A stretch of DNA of 64,000 nt from Anticarsia gemmatalis (lineage: Eukaryota; Arthropoda; Insecta; Lepidoptera; Erebidae). Below the pieces are notes generated by a model. It was not told where the DNA came from. It did no database searches and saw only the letters and a program-made list of their open reading frames with translations. Each line of letters begins with the position of its first letter. The first letter of the stretch is position 1. Both the position numbers and the translations under genes were made by a program. This document shows positions 32,468-43,484 of this stretch, in pieces. The stretch spans positions 18,951,001 through 19,015,000 of the forward strand of contig NC_134776.1 in assembly GCF_050436995.1 (NCBI RefSeq), written 5' to 3'.

Positions 32468-34790
32468 GTTGTCTTGAGGAAACTTAACGGTGACAACGAA
32501 TCTTGACAACTTATTTTCTGAAAGTCTTGTATGTATTTTTGTTTTAAAACCCCTCCAAAAATCCTTTTCCTGGTCGTTCAGAGATCTAAAGTTTGTCGTG
32601 AGGATACTTAACGGTGACAACGAATCTCGACAACTTTGTGTCTGAAAGTCATATTCCTACTTGGTCTTGTCCAATAAATTCGCGGATTCGAATTAAATTC
32701 TCCTTTCTCTAAAGTCCTTTTTTAATCGGGTGTAACATTTATTTCCTCCAAAAATAAAATATTCCTCCTTATTTGTGTCGAAATAAGCCGAAATTCCGGC
32801 TTTCGTTTCTCCATTGCTGGAAATATCCTTTCTTCAAAGCTCTTTCCCTTTTTGGGAATAAGTGACTTGACTGGCTTGGTGTTAAATGTGGACTCTAAGT
32901 TGTTCTAAAATTCCAAATCCATTATTCGCACATTAACCGTCGCAGTTGTGCACGGGTGCCTAAATTCCCTATAATTATTCCTGAAATCAAAAGCGTAGCT
33001 TTTACGATTTGAGGTACAGGAATAATTCACATAAGAAATGAAAAGTTGTCGTGAGGATACTTAACAGTGACAACGAATCTCGACAACTTGGTTTCTGAAA
33101 TTCTTATTCCTGCTTAGATCTTGTCCAATAAATTCGCCGAATCAAATTAAATCACTCTTCTCTTTCTCTAAAGTTCAATAATATTATTTTACGGGTGTAA
33201 CATTTAATTCCTCCAACAATAAAATATTCCTCCTTATTTGTGTCGAAATAAGCCGAAATTCCGGCTTTCGCTTCTCCATTACTGCAAATATCCTAACCTC
33301 TTTTCCATTTTTGGGAACAAGTGACTTGTCTGCCTTAGGGCTAAATGTGAACTCTTAGTTGTTCTAAAACTCCAAATCCATTCTTCGCACAGTGTCCGTC
33401 ACAGTTGTGCTCGGGTGGATAAATTCTCTCTTAAATATTTTTTCCAAACCAAGCTAATTGTATAGTATCTGTGGTTCCAAAAAACGAATAAGTCGTGTAG
33501 GAAAACTAAAGTGGTCGTGAGGATACCTAACGGTGCCAACGAATCTCGACAACTTGTTTTCTGAAATTCTTATTCCTACTTAGGTCTTGTCCAATAAATT
33601 CGCGGAATCAAATTAAATCTCTCCTCTTCTCTCTAAAGTTGAATAATATTGTTTTACCGGTGTAACATTTAATTCCTCCAAAAATAAAATATTCCTCCTT
33701 ATTTGTGTCGAAATAAGCCGAAACTCCGGCTTTCGCTTCTCCATCGCTGGAAATTTCTAAATTTCAAAGCTCTTTCCATTTTTGGGAATAAGTGACTTGT
33801 CTGCCTTGGGTCTAAATGTGGACTCTAAGTTGTTCTAAAATTCCAAATCCATTCTTTGCACAGTAACCGTCGCAATTGTGCACGGGTGCATTGTCGTGCG
33901 AAAGAAGCACAGTTGGGAATTATATTTCCACCGTTTATTATTCTGTGCAACTCTCAACTCTTCTGGAACTTTTCTAGTGACATCTTTTACTTTATCGTGG
34001 ATAAAGTCCCCTCGGTGACTCGGTAAAGCCGTGAGTATCTCAGCCGACGGGAAGATTTATTTCCCGAATTGGCTTTTTTCCCAATCTATCTCCACTGCTA
34101 TATCGTCTGTATGACTCTGTAAAGTCCTCAAATGATCAGATTAAAAAAAAAACTTTCTTTTAAATCCCTTTGTGGATAAATTCTCTCTTAAATATTTTTT
34201 CCGAATCAAGCTAATTGCTTAGTATCTGTGGTTCCATTAAACGAATAAGTAGTGTAGGAAAACCAAAGTGGTCGTGAGGATACCTAACGGTGCCAACGAA
34301 TCTCGACAACTTGTTTTCTGAAATTCTTATTCCTACTTAGGTCTTGTCCAATAAATTCGCATCTCCACTGCTATATCGTCTATATGGCTCTGTAATGTCC
34401 TCAAATGATCAGTTTTTAAATAAACTTTCTATTTAATCCCTTCGTGGATAGAAAGGACCCTCTCTCCTCAATTATTTTGCCGAGTTCAACTCGCGCTAAT
34501 GCTGCGGCATAAGCTGTGGTTCCAAAAAGCAGGAATAAGTCATGTAGGAAAACCAAAGTGGTAACCTAACCTAACCTAACGGTGCCAACGAATCTCGACA
34601 ACTTGTTTTCTGAAATTCTTATTCCAATATCCAAGTCGAAAGGTTATTCAGGCACTAAATTCCCGATAATTATTCCCGAAATAAAAAGCGAAGCTCTTAT
34701 GACTTCAAATACAGGAATAATGCGTATAAGAAATGGAAAGTTGTCGTGAGGATACTTAACAGTGCCAACGAATCTCGACAACTTGATTTC
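32468..34790 (+). repeat. Tandem array of ~0.45-0.5 kb units with a hairpin core
   Basis: The core GAGGATACYTAACGGTGMC...AACGAATCTCGACAACTT recurs at about 32,468, 32,591, 33,043, 33,509, 34,265, 34,556 and 34,738. Between cores the units share GTCTTGTCCAATAAATTCGC, TAAGCCGAAATTCCGGCTTT and GTGACTTGTCTGCCTT blocks. The 33.0 and 33.5-kb units are near complete and later ones are deleted or rearranged. In most copies the core is bounded by inverted arms AAGTTGTCG and CGACAACTT. Around some copies an outer GGAATAA/TTATTCC pair is present. No protein frame runs through it. Confidence 0.8.
33043..33089 (+). ncRNA. Representative hairpin core of the array
   Basis: Arms 33,043-33,051 and 33,081-33,089 are exact 9-bp reverse complements. 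The pairing can extend by two more pairs past one mismatch. An outer pair CAGGAATAA/TTATTCCTG also brackets this copy. Whether it acts as RNA, as DNA or not at all is unknown. The ncRNA label marks a structural candidate only. Confidence 0.3.
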
Positions 34791-34873
34791 TGAAAGTCTT
34801 ATAACCTTATTTGAAAGTCACGAGTTGCTTTGCATTTTTCTTTTGAAATTCTAATAGTGTTTATTGTTCGCAG

Positions 34874-35106
34874 GGCTCCCTGATATGAGCGGCGTGCTCA
34901 AACGTCTCGACGACATCGGGCAAACGCTCGTGAGACTAGCGGGCGAGCTGAAGCAGTGCGTGGAAGATGTGCGGGTCGTCAGTACGCGGCAACTGGAGCG
35001 GCTCGAGCAGGAACGAGCGTCAGCGTTACTCGCAGCAAGCGTGGAAGGCCACGTAGACGCCGAACAGGTGTCCTTACACAACGTGGACGACACAGAAGCT
35101 AAGAAA
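34874..35106 (+). CDS. Internal or first coding exon of an unrecognised protein
   Basis: The exon is bounded by an acceptor (TTATTGTTCGCAG) and a consensus donor (AAA|GTAAGT at 35,107). Only one frame is open. From ATG 34,885 it gives 74 residues beginning MSGVLKRLDDIGQTLVRLAG and ending in an acidic stretch with DDTEAKK, finishing in phase 0. Composition is Leu/Glu/Arg/Gln-rich with heptad-like spacing, so a coiled coil is likely. It is much more GC-rich than its flanks. I do not recognise the family. Downstream partner exons are uncertain; candidates lie at 44,773 and 45,077. Intronic hairpin repeats lie on both sides. Confidence 0.6.
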
Positions 35107-35457
35107 GTAAGTGTCTTTTCACTGACAGCGCTCCTGCAGTTCCTGAGGTCAGCTGGTTCCGGGTCGACATCGTTTTGTTTGCTGCACCCACTCTACAAAC
35201 TTACTCTATTTGAAACTAGTGGAATAATATCCACAATTAATCAAATATTGCCTTTTATTGTGTCAAAATGTAGGGTGCAGCAATCATTACGATTTAAATC
35301 ATGCTTTACCATCTCATTCTTCTCAAAATGTCTTTAAATACTTGCTTTTCTTAACAGTTCATAAGTATTAACTTCTCATTGAATTAATAATTCGCTGAAC
35401 ATTTATCGCGAAGCAGCCTTTCCCTCTAAAAACATGGATCAGTTGGTTGAGAACAGA
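35107..35457. other. Intron after the 34.9-kb exon
   Basis: This starts with the GTAAGT donor. The open frame that runs on to 35,337 is read-through into intron sequence. No other feature is seen. Confidence 0.4.
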
Positions 35458-35503
35458 AAGTTGGTTAGAGGATACCTCACGGTGGCAACGAATCTAACAA
35501 CTT
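35458..35503 (+). repeat. Diverged eighth hairpin core, beyond the exon
   Basis: It is homologous to the array cores (GAGGATACCTCACGGTGGC...AACGAATCT), but its arms read AAGTTGGTTAGA and TCTAACAACTT. They still pair, with one bulged G, although the bases differ from the array arms. Confidence 0.6.
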
Positions 35504-35840
35504 GCTTCTCTGGCGACTGCTTTACATTTCTATGGAAAGGTGAAGATAAGGCTAAAATAGGGGCGTTGATAACGTCTCTATCTGGTCCGTGCTAGTTTTT
35601 GAACATAGGGACTCATTAACACATAACTCTAAGTCAATCCGATTTGGGATAAAAATGTTTCAGAAATAATAATAACTTCTTTAGATCTTGATCTGCAAGA
35701 AATATGTTAGAACTTTGCGATGAGCAGTGCTTAATATTTTTTGCCCATATCGGATTGAAATAGACATTACACGTTTGCTTTTCAGCGCTTTATTTCTTTA
35801 TAAATTTCAGCATTTTCTGATGGCAGTTATCCAGCAGCTT

Positions 35841-36223
35841 TACAGAGTGGAAAAAAATGATGGGCCATGGACGGAAACTAGTTAAAATATTAAAGATACC
35901 TTAATTCACTGAAATAAACATACTTTAATCTTTTTAAATTAACTATTAAAATTCAAAGTCATTGCATTCAGTTTTTTCTGATAATTCCTACATTAGCCGC
36001 GAATCGAACGAGCGAATTTTTAAGAAGTCTACTTTTGCTATTCTATTCAATTTTTTTCTGATTACTTACATTAGTCGGGAATTCAAATCGCGATTTTTTT
36101 TAACAAGTCAAAGTTCAATATTTGCTTAAATATAGAATCAATAAAGTCAATTGATAGAGTTTTATAGATGCAGGATCATACAAACAAATACCTCCATGGC
36201 CCGTCATTTTCTTCCAACCTGTA
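35841..36223. mobile_element. Small TIR element (mariner-like MITE)
   Basis: The left end TACAGAGTGGAAAAAAATGA and the mirrored right end (TCATTTTCTTCCAACCTGTA) form imperfect ~33-bp inverted repeats that both include GGGCCATGGA. Length is 383 bp and there is no frame. Two ~75-bp internal blocks (about 35,975 and 36,055) are themselves repeated. Confidence 0.6.
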
Positions 36224-37304
36224 TATTTTCAATTGTTTATAAATTGTCTTCAAATATGTTAATCGGGTTTTACGCGACAGTAATATTACTTGAGACTACA
36301 TAAACTTTTTACAAATCAGCATTAATTATCATCATAATATAATCCGCGCTATATGGAATCATCATGATAGGATAGCAAATGTTCTCGTACTAAAAGATAT
36401 TGGTAATATTATCACCCTAATCGGTTGGCTTTAAGCAACAATATATAACAATTAATAATTTGCGGAAATTACCTCAGTTGTATAACGTAAATAATTACAA
36501 GTAACTTCAGTAATGTTAAATCTCGCTTCGTAACTTTACAAAGATTTCGGATCTTTCTATAACTCAATATCTTAAGCTGTAACTATCGTACTCGATGTAA
36601 CCTTCCATTGGTTAGTTGCGAAAATACATGATTGATTTTAATAATCTAGCTTTATATATAATAATAATTGTTCAGATATCTAATCAACGGTGTACGAAAG
36701 TTGACGTTAGAATTAGTCGCGAATTAGTTAATATAATATAATTTATTACGGATTAGTACCAACTTAATAAAAATCAATTATCATAAATAATTATTATCGT
36801 AACACATGATCCAGTCGTACGGGGTAGTGTTCTGATTCGCTTCAACTCTCGTAAACTAGTCGGTTAGATTGACTTTTTATTCTACAAATGATTACAATGA
36901 TAACGTTTGTCGTAGTGCGCGAATTGTAATCGCGAGGCATCTGCCGAGTGCTCCCTCTGTCGCCGCACTCCGTATTGTTCCACGTATTGTCAGAAGAAGG
37001 ATTGGGCAGCGCATCAGATTGAATGCCTGCGCACCGTGCCAACTCTCCATGCAGAGGCACAACAGCATCAGTCCATCATGCTTATCGTTGAGAGTCAACA
37101 TCAGTAGAGGGTTAGTTTACTACTTGTCTTCTTGTCTACCTTTTTTTGGTACTCGTCCGCTACACCCCAACCTACTAACTTATAAAGTACCACCAGAAGC
37201 TTATAATGCTTTCTACTATATAACTATATTAAAGAAATGTCGATTGTGGAGCTTTCACTTGGAATAGTTTTCGAAATCCTATAGAGACACATTTGTAATT
37301 GCAG
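36224..37304. other. No gene recognised
   Basis: AT-rich to about 36,840, then a GC-richer stretch (36,900-37,110) open in several frames on both strands without a domain signature. It may be remnant coding sequence of a transposon. Confidence 0.35.
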
Positions 37305-37409
37305 ATGGGTATCGTCGAGATCTTTGTCGCCTTCAACATCGGCTATAACATCAGCACGCCAACAGTCGGGCAATTAACAAATTACCTCTCGCTGCAATAT
37401 TTGTTTTAG
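37305..37409 (+). CDS. 34-codon ORF after an acceptor-like sequence
   Basis: TTTGTAATTGCAG immediately precedes ATGGGTATCGTCGAGATC. The frame ends at TAG (37,407-37,409). A second frame in the same stretch is also open and Ser-rich, so if this is an exon the reading frame is not settled. Nothing is recognised. Confidence 0.2.
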   Translation: MGIVEIFVAFNIGYNISTPTVGQLTNYLSLQYLF

Positions 37410-37581
37410 TTAACCTTTTTAATTAAAATAAGTTAGTGTAAGTCGGTGTTAGGTTAAGTGAGTGTTAGGTTAGGTGTAGGTTGCAGGTCAAGTCAGTTCA
37501 AGGCGTTTGGGACTTTCGTGATCTGCAACCTACTTAGTTCTTAAGGGCATGTTGTAAAACCATGCGTCATCCTTGTTTTAC

Positions 37582-37618
37582 TAATATTTCCCAAAAATTA
37601 CGGTTTATGGGAAATATT
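37582..37618. repeat. 12-bp perfect hairpin
   Basis: TAATATTTCCCA pairs with TGGGAAATATTA across a 14-nt loop. It lies 11 bp before the next, longer hairpin. Confidence 0.6.
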
Positions 37619-37627
37619 AAACATGTA

Positions 37628-37677
37628 GGTATCGATTATTGTATCCTCCTGAGTTGCGGGGTATAATAGTCGATACT
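37628..37677 (+). ncRNA. Pre-miRNA-like hairpin candidate
   Basis: 37,630-37,646 and 37,659-37,675 form 17 uninterrupted base pairs if transcribed from the plus strand. Three are G-U wobbles; on the minus strand those become A-C mismatches. The loop is 12 nt and two more pairs may extend the base. The stem is shorter than a classic ~33-bp pre-miRNA. No known miRNA is recognised. Confidence 0.35.
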
Positions 37678-37699
37678 GAGATTTTAATATTAAGAAAAG

Positions 37700-39174
37700 T
37701 AGTATTCGTGAATCGGTCTTCCGAAATGTACGTAAACAATGCCCATTCCATTAGAACGATCACGCTTGATGTTTTACTGCGTAAGTTTAGGTGGCCTCCG
37801 CATTGCATAGACTCAAAGAGGTCTTGACTTAGACAACGTTATTAAGATAGAATGGAAACTTCATTTGCCATCATTGTGACGATAAATGATGGCATCATGT
37901 ATTTTCTGCGGAGATGGTTCAACATCAACATACGTTGACACTTAGATGCACTGCCACCGTCAAGTGTTACGATGTTATAGATAGAATTGCAATGGTATAT
38001 AACCAAGTCTGGAGTCATTATTCTCGTTTGACCGTTCGTCTCTTAGTAGGCTGCATTGGAGAGATGAGTACTCAAACACTATCTCTCTTACCTGTCCGTC
38101 CGTGTCGACAGCTACCTCCAACGACGTGCGCTTCTACCGTGTTCTAAGTTTAGTGCCATTCTTGCCGTAGGTTTGGAATATGTGAAAAGCTTTGATATCG
38201 CACTATATTTCATGAAAGATCATAGTTTATTCAAACAACCGCCGATGAGGCGAACATTCTCGGTGCGGGGCGGGAGCGATAGGGCTCTTATTGAGGAGTG
38301 TGGGTTGCATCGACGTCGTTTGTGTTATAATAGGCTGTGGAATTACTTGACCATAGTTAGATTTCAAATATACAGTATTGATCTTCATTTTACTAGAATC
38401 GAGGCGAATTGTGCTAGCGGCACTTTTCCTCCCGCAATTGTGCACGTATCCGATTAGCCTGGATGAGTGATTTGAAGATTCTGAGCTCGAGCAAAAGTTG
38501 GTTCTGAATGGGTATAAACATGGTATTAGGAAGAGAGCTAAAAAAGCTGAATCACACTATAGAAAAGCTGGATTTTGCTATCTTGAGTCGGATAAGGAAC
38601 GTTAGGAATAGTACTGGCTACTAAACTTAGTAACACCTGTGGGGTACTCGCGGAAGAGGGTTTGGGAATGGAACCTTCTGATATCGACTGAGTTCTTAGT
38701 AATGACAGGGTGTTTCACTCCCAAAAGAGGGATTCGCGTTGATTAGATAGTTGACTACATATATTGCCCGGTCAACTAGCCATTCGACTGGCACAGATTT
38801 GAAAAAAGATAACATCGCACAGCGTGTCATTTTTCAAATTATTCTGTGTCTTGTTTATATTTTATGGTTTGCGGAGGCCCCCTGCTAGTTATAAGCTTAG
38901 TTAGTACTGGTAGGTTAAGTAGTAGTTACAGCTATCTGATTGTCCCTTATGTTTGTAACCGCATACGAGCACGTGTTGGTTACAAGCAAAAGATACAGAC
39001 TGTAACACTATCCCTTTTACATCTCAAGGGATCGTTATCAAATACAAATGTATATCAACGATCCAGATCTTATCTGTATTTGTCTGTAATTGTTAGCTGT
39101 ATTCTATTTGTTTTTGATAGTTTTGTTATTGCGTTACCAAACTTTGAGGACATTGTTATGCAGCAAAGGCCATA
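37700..39174. other. No gene recognised; possible non-coding transcription unit
   Basis: Mixed-composition sequence with several 60-95 codon frames, none with domains or consistent splice borders. Confidence 0.35.
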
Positions 39175-39345
39175 CACTCGAGCATTCATACTGTAAATAT
39201 ACCATATAAGTATTATGTCCATGTGTGCTCTAGTGTTGTAAGTCCTTACTATCATAGCTACGCTCTCGGGAATGGCTTATTATTTACTTAACGAATAGAG
39301 AACAATATGTCGGTGACATGGGGCTCGATTCGCTAAGCATAGATG
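39175..39345 (+). repeat. Duplicated segment, copy a
   Basis: ACTCGAGCATTCATACTGTA through GGGGCTCG is homologous to 41,928-42,060, with shared TATAAGTATTAYGTCC and TTGTAAGTCCT blocks. Confidence 0.6.
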
Positions 39346-39889
39346 TTGCGATAAAAGTCTGAAACGTGTAGAAAATGATTAAATTATATTATTCTATAAT
39401 ATTTGAGGACAAAACAACACGCGCTAACTGTTTAAATAGCAATTCTTAAGCGGCGAGTACTAACCGCCTATTGCTTTTTTAACATTTAAGCGAGCTCCGC
39501 GTGTGTCTCTCATGTCTCCCTGATGATAGCTCGACAAGTCTGAATGTGGTAGTCGGTCATAAAATATATTTAATTCATGTCTCTCTTGTTCTTCCTCGCC
39601 CTCTCCTCCTAGCAAGTAATCATACGTTTAAAAATATGTATTATAAGTGAGATGATGAATGAAAGATTATCAATTTTAAATCAACGTCGCTTCAACGCGG
39701 CGACGTTGGAATTTTTTGTTTGGGCTGCGTGCGACTCGTTGGGGTCCGTGGGATGTGCGCATAGTGGGATGTGGATATGGCGGGAACCAACGGGTTAGGC
39801 ACTAGGGGTTTACGGTGGGTACCGGGCCGTGGTCGGCGCTGTAACGATACGATGTGACTGGTCAGACGTCGTCGCGTTATGGATAACCA
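39346..39889. other. No gene recognised; one small hairpin
   Basis: CAACGTCGC/GCGACGTTG fold around 39,682-39,709. The flanking sequence to 39,890 is locally GC-rich with no frame of interest. Confidence 0.4.
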
Positions 39890-40035
39890 CCACGGCCTAA
39901 TAAGGGCTGGATTTGAACCCGTCCGCTTGCAGGCGACGTGTAAGTCCCTTCAAGTTAACTAACATTCATAACTTGTGGGGGTAGAACACCTGCTACACGT
40001 TAGACTAGAGCGGCCGAGTGCAATTACACCCCTTA
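39890..40035 (-). mobile_element. tRNA-derived SINE, reverse
   Basis: The reverse complement has a B-box-like GGGTTCAAATCC and an upstream tRNA-like head (GCACTCGGCCGCTCTAGTC). No cloverleaf with paired acceptor arms is apparent, so it is not called a tRNA gene. Confidence 0.5.
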
Positions 40036-41100
40036 ACTGATGATTGGAGAAGAATGAAAGGTGAAGAATGAAATATGAATGTATGTGAGCGGGATAGTAA
40101 GATCCTTCTTGCAAACATTACATTTTCTACGCTAAATGTAGGTAAATCATAATATTTTTAAATATTGTTTGAATGATGTAAGGTATTGATCTAATTTATT
40201 TTGTGTGTGATTGTAAGTAGCAACAGGAACCTATAAAGCGGATGCATTTTTAGCCTTATTGTAATAAATTACTAATTATAAATAATAATTAAATTATACA
40301 TATTTTGATACGTCTTGTATGTTGTCTTTTTGTTCGTTCGATGTAATAAGTTTTAAAATGTTATTAAATTGTTGATACTTAATAGATATCTAGTTACCAT
40401 TCTCGAGTGAAATGTATAGTATGTGTAATGTGTTACCAAATATTATTCTATCATCCTAAGTGTTACGCGTGACGTCTAATGTTGTAAATGTTTTGTTTTT
40501 GTACATTATCAGTTTCATTTCTTCATGTCCCGCCGCAAAAAATGAATTTATTTATTTATATATTTATTACCGCCTTACGTTAATTAATTTGTCACGACAG
40601 TTTGACTAAAGTAACACTAAAAAAACAGCTAGAGACGGCCATTTATTAAAGAAATATCACTTAATTTATTCAAAATTCTTAAATAACTAAGTCCTTCTCA
40701 AAGATTCGATAATTATTTTCACATACTAACTTTCCGCCACAAATATGCAATAGTTTTGACTCGACAGTTCGGCCAACCTACCTTTAGAACATCTTGAGGC
40801 GGATATCTATTCTAAATATATTACTTTATTTATTTAACTCAGCTCAGCAATACAATAATTGTGACCACATAGCGAGCGCAATATTGCATTGAGAATAAAA
40901 CCAAATTCGGAAAATTCATTTAAAACATCATATTAATTTTTTTATTGAAAATTTAAATCATTTTATTATTTTCCCATTATGACGTTACAATTTTTTGGCG
41001 TTTTTATACAATTAAATTGATTTATGTTTGTACAATATGAAATTATCCAAAATACATACTTATATATATATATTATGTTTATTATATATGTATATTATTG
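40036..41100. other. AT-rich intergenic, no gene recognised
   Basis: It ends in a (TA)-rich run that contains TATATATAAG (41,101-41,110) about 30 bp before the structured element. Confidence 0.4.
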
Positions 41101-41119
41101 TATATATAAGGGGATGTGT

Positions 41120-41860
41120 TGTTACGTTGTTGGCCAACACGATCATAAGAACTGTTTCTCATTACCCATTATAAATAATGTTTTAAGTACAGTTGATGGG
41201 TAATATTATGGTCGTAGTGGATATTGTTTTTCGTCATTTGTTCTTAGTTCAATATTAAAAGCTTGGATAGGTAATCAGAGGAGGATTTTGAAGGCGTATT
41301 TGGTAAAGACCCTAACTAAGCTTAAATATTCGGCTACTAACTTTTGTCGGGAACCAATGGGAGGGGTTATTATTAAATGGACATTAAACAGAAGAAATTC
41401 ACCTCATTATGTATAATAATCTTTAAGTAATACAAAATTAATAGTTTTATTTAATTTTTAAATAATAATTATTATTGTGGATTATTTGAAAATTATTGAT
41501 CATCCTCACAAACACATTAATCATCATACTTATTATTAAGAACCGATAGGGATGCTTCGTACCTTTGTTATATTGCTGAAATAAGTTATTATTCCTCACA
41601 TTAAGTTGACCAGACCTTTGTCTGCAGTACTGTATAATATATTAACTCTTACAAACTGTTACAATATAAATCGCGGATGTGTAGAAATAAGACATGATGT
41701 TACGTTATATATCACAATTCAAAATCTTAAATTATGAAATAGTAATCTACAAGTTTGATATAATTTTCTGATACGTGTGTAATTGTCTAGTTATTGTTCA
41801 GTCATTCGTTATCGTAAGATGTATATAAATTCACTCTGATTTAGAAATAAAGGATATAAA
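41120..41860 (+). repeat. Duplicated non-coding block, unit 1
   Basis: It contains an 82-nt structured core (41,138-41,219), a GGAGGATTTTGAAGGCGTAT block, a GTGTAGAAATAAGACATGATG block and ends near AAATAAAGG (about 41,846). All recur in the same order at 42,410-43,110. No open frame is shared by the two copies. Confidence 0.65.
41138..41219 (+). ncRNA. Structured element, copy 1
   Basis: Outer arms CACGATCATAA and TTATGGTCGTAGTG pair with one bulge and one wobble. Inside, ATTACCCAT pairs with ATGGGTAAT. AACTGT and ACAGTT can pair in a crossing manner, which would make a pseudoknot or an alternative fold. 80 of 82 bases match copy 2, while the flanks are clearly more diverged. Confidence 0.4.
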
Positions 41861-41927
41861 TTTTCAATATAGGTATTAAAAAAATCTCGGATAGTTCACA
41901 CTAGTTATTTATAGGCGATACTCTCGA

Positions 41928-42060
41928 GCATTCACATTGTAAATATAGCTTATAAGTATTACGTCCGTGGGTGCTCCTGGGTTGTAAGTCCTAACTAGCG
42001 TTTTGTATATATTAAGTAAACGAATAAAGACCCCCACAAAGGGCTCGTTTACAAGTACTT
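41928..42060 (+). repeat. Duplicated segment, copy b
   Basis: CTCGAGCATTCACATTGTAA through AAAGGGCTCG matches copy a at 39,175. It sits between the two units of the larger duplication. Confidence 0.6.
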
Positions 42061-42409
42061 ATCATAGAACAATGTAGGTTAAATATTGTCACGATGTACG
42101 GTTGTTTCAGTCAAGGGTTTAGGAATGATTAATTCTCTATTTACCTAGATACTTAGGTATTACCATTAGATAACATGAATGTTTATTACCAATGATTAAG
42201 CGTTTGAAAAAATATATACTCTAGCTTAAATTAACTGGATAGGTTTTCTCGATTAAACTAAGTTATAAATATACCTAGACAAAAATTAAATCAACCAAAT
42301 AAACTATACTTAATCAATTTTGTATATTTCGATGTTACGATAAAATTTTAAAATTTTCAACTCTGTAAATGATCGCTGTGTGTAATGTTGTATGTGCGTG
42401 TATGTATTT

Positions 42410-43110
42410 CCACGTTGGTCCACACGATCATAAGAACTGTTCTTCATTACCCATTATAAATAATGTTTTAAGTACAGTTGATGGGTAATATTATGGTCGT
42501 AGTGGTGAATGATATTATTTTATTATTTACAAACATTGCTTTTCGTCATTAGTTTTTAGTTTCATATTTGAAGCTCTGATAGGCAATCAAAGGAGGATTT
42601 TGAAGGCATATTTGGTAAAGACCCTACTTAGCTTGAATATTCGACTACAAACTTTTTACGAAAACCAATTGAATAGTTTGTCATTATTTTTATTTCAAGA
42701 TGGACATTGTTGTGTTATGAGAAATACATACACACATGTACAAATAATTTCGATGTCTATCTAATGAAATAATTATCAACATTAAGAATAGAATATACTC
42801 GATAGAAATGGTTTAAATAAAAACAATAAAACCATTCGACAAGAGGTAACAGAACAAGTTAAATAATAAATATAATTGAATGTAAGGACATTGCGGTGTA
42901 GACATAAGACACATTGTAACGAATATACTTCACATTGAAAATCTTAATATATGTAATAATAATAATAACAAAGGAGTTTGATTTAAATTCTATTATATAG
43001 AACTAGTTCCATTCAACCAGTCATAGGATTAGAACGATTTATAAGTAAAATTATGTCAGTGTTATATTTAATGGAGTTAATAAATTAGTGAATTAAATAA
43101 AGGTTAGGTT
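42410..43110 (+). repeat. Duplicated non-coding block, unit 2
   Basis: This is the second copy of the block at 41,120-41,860, in direct orientation about 1.29 kb away. It also ends near AAATAAAGG (about 43,095). Confidence 0.65.
42423..42504 (+). ncRNA. Structured element, copy 2
   Basis: It has the same arms and loops as copy 1. The two differences lie in the unpaired pyrimidine stretch after AACTGTT, so all proposed stems are intact. Confidence 0.4.
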
Positions 43111-43264
43111 AGAAGATTCGCAATCAGTGTAAAGGCCGCCATTCGGGAACGGTCCATATGACCCAAGCCCATGGGCTCCATACACGATGTCGCGCCAAGC
43201 CTAATTCATGGCAATCAGACGTGCTAGCGAGCCGTTCCATTAACATTCATAATGATATAATAAT

Positions 43265-43484
43265 GAGTGCCTCTAGGGCGCGGATTAACCGGCCGCCGTC
43301 TTGGGTTCGATTCCCTTGCCGGAAAAAGCGCTATCAGTCTTTTCTAATTGAATTTGAATATTTCTCAATAGTAGCACGGAGTTTGGTATATTGCAATAGG
43401 CTCGCTCCCTATTACACGGGACTTAGACATAAAAACCATTTCATACATCTTTGCCAACTCCTTCGAGCTTAACAGGCGTGATAT
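43265..43484 (+). mobile_element. tRNA-derived SINE
   Basis: B-box-like GGGTTCGATTCCC lies at about 43,303-43,315, preceded by a tRNA-like head (GGGCGCGGATTAACCGGCCG). The body has a CTCCCTATTACACGGGACTT block and the tail GAGCTTAACAGGCGTGATAT. Confidence 0.65.

Noticed and set aside
32468..34790. CRISPR-like array
   Set aside because: Units are ~0.45-0.5 kb and vary in length, the repeats are diverged and the context is an insect genome. It is a tandem repeat.
32468..34790. C/D-box snoRNA cluster
   Set aside because: TGAGGA and CTGA resemble boxes C and D, but box C has a mismatch and no closing terminal stem joins the two boxes.
35107..35337. Extension of the 34.9-kb exon frame
   Set aside because: The consensus GTAAGT donor at 35,107 and the fall in GC content show that the rest is intron.
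38846..39196. 116-codon plus-strand frame
   Set aside because: Hydrophobic, AT-rich composition without a domain. It overlaps duplicated non-coding sequence at its end.
39890..40035. Possible tRNA gene
   Set aside because: A B box is present, but the acceptor and anticodon arms do not pair. A SINE is more likely.
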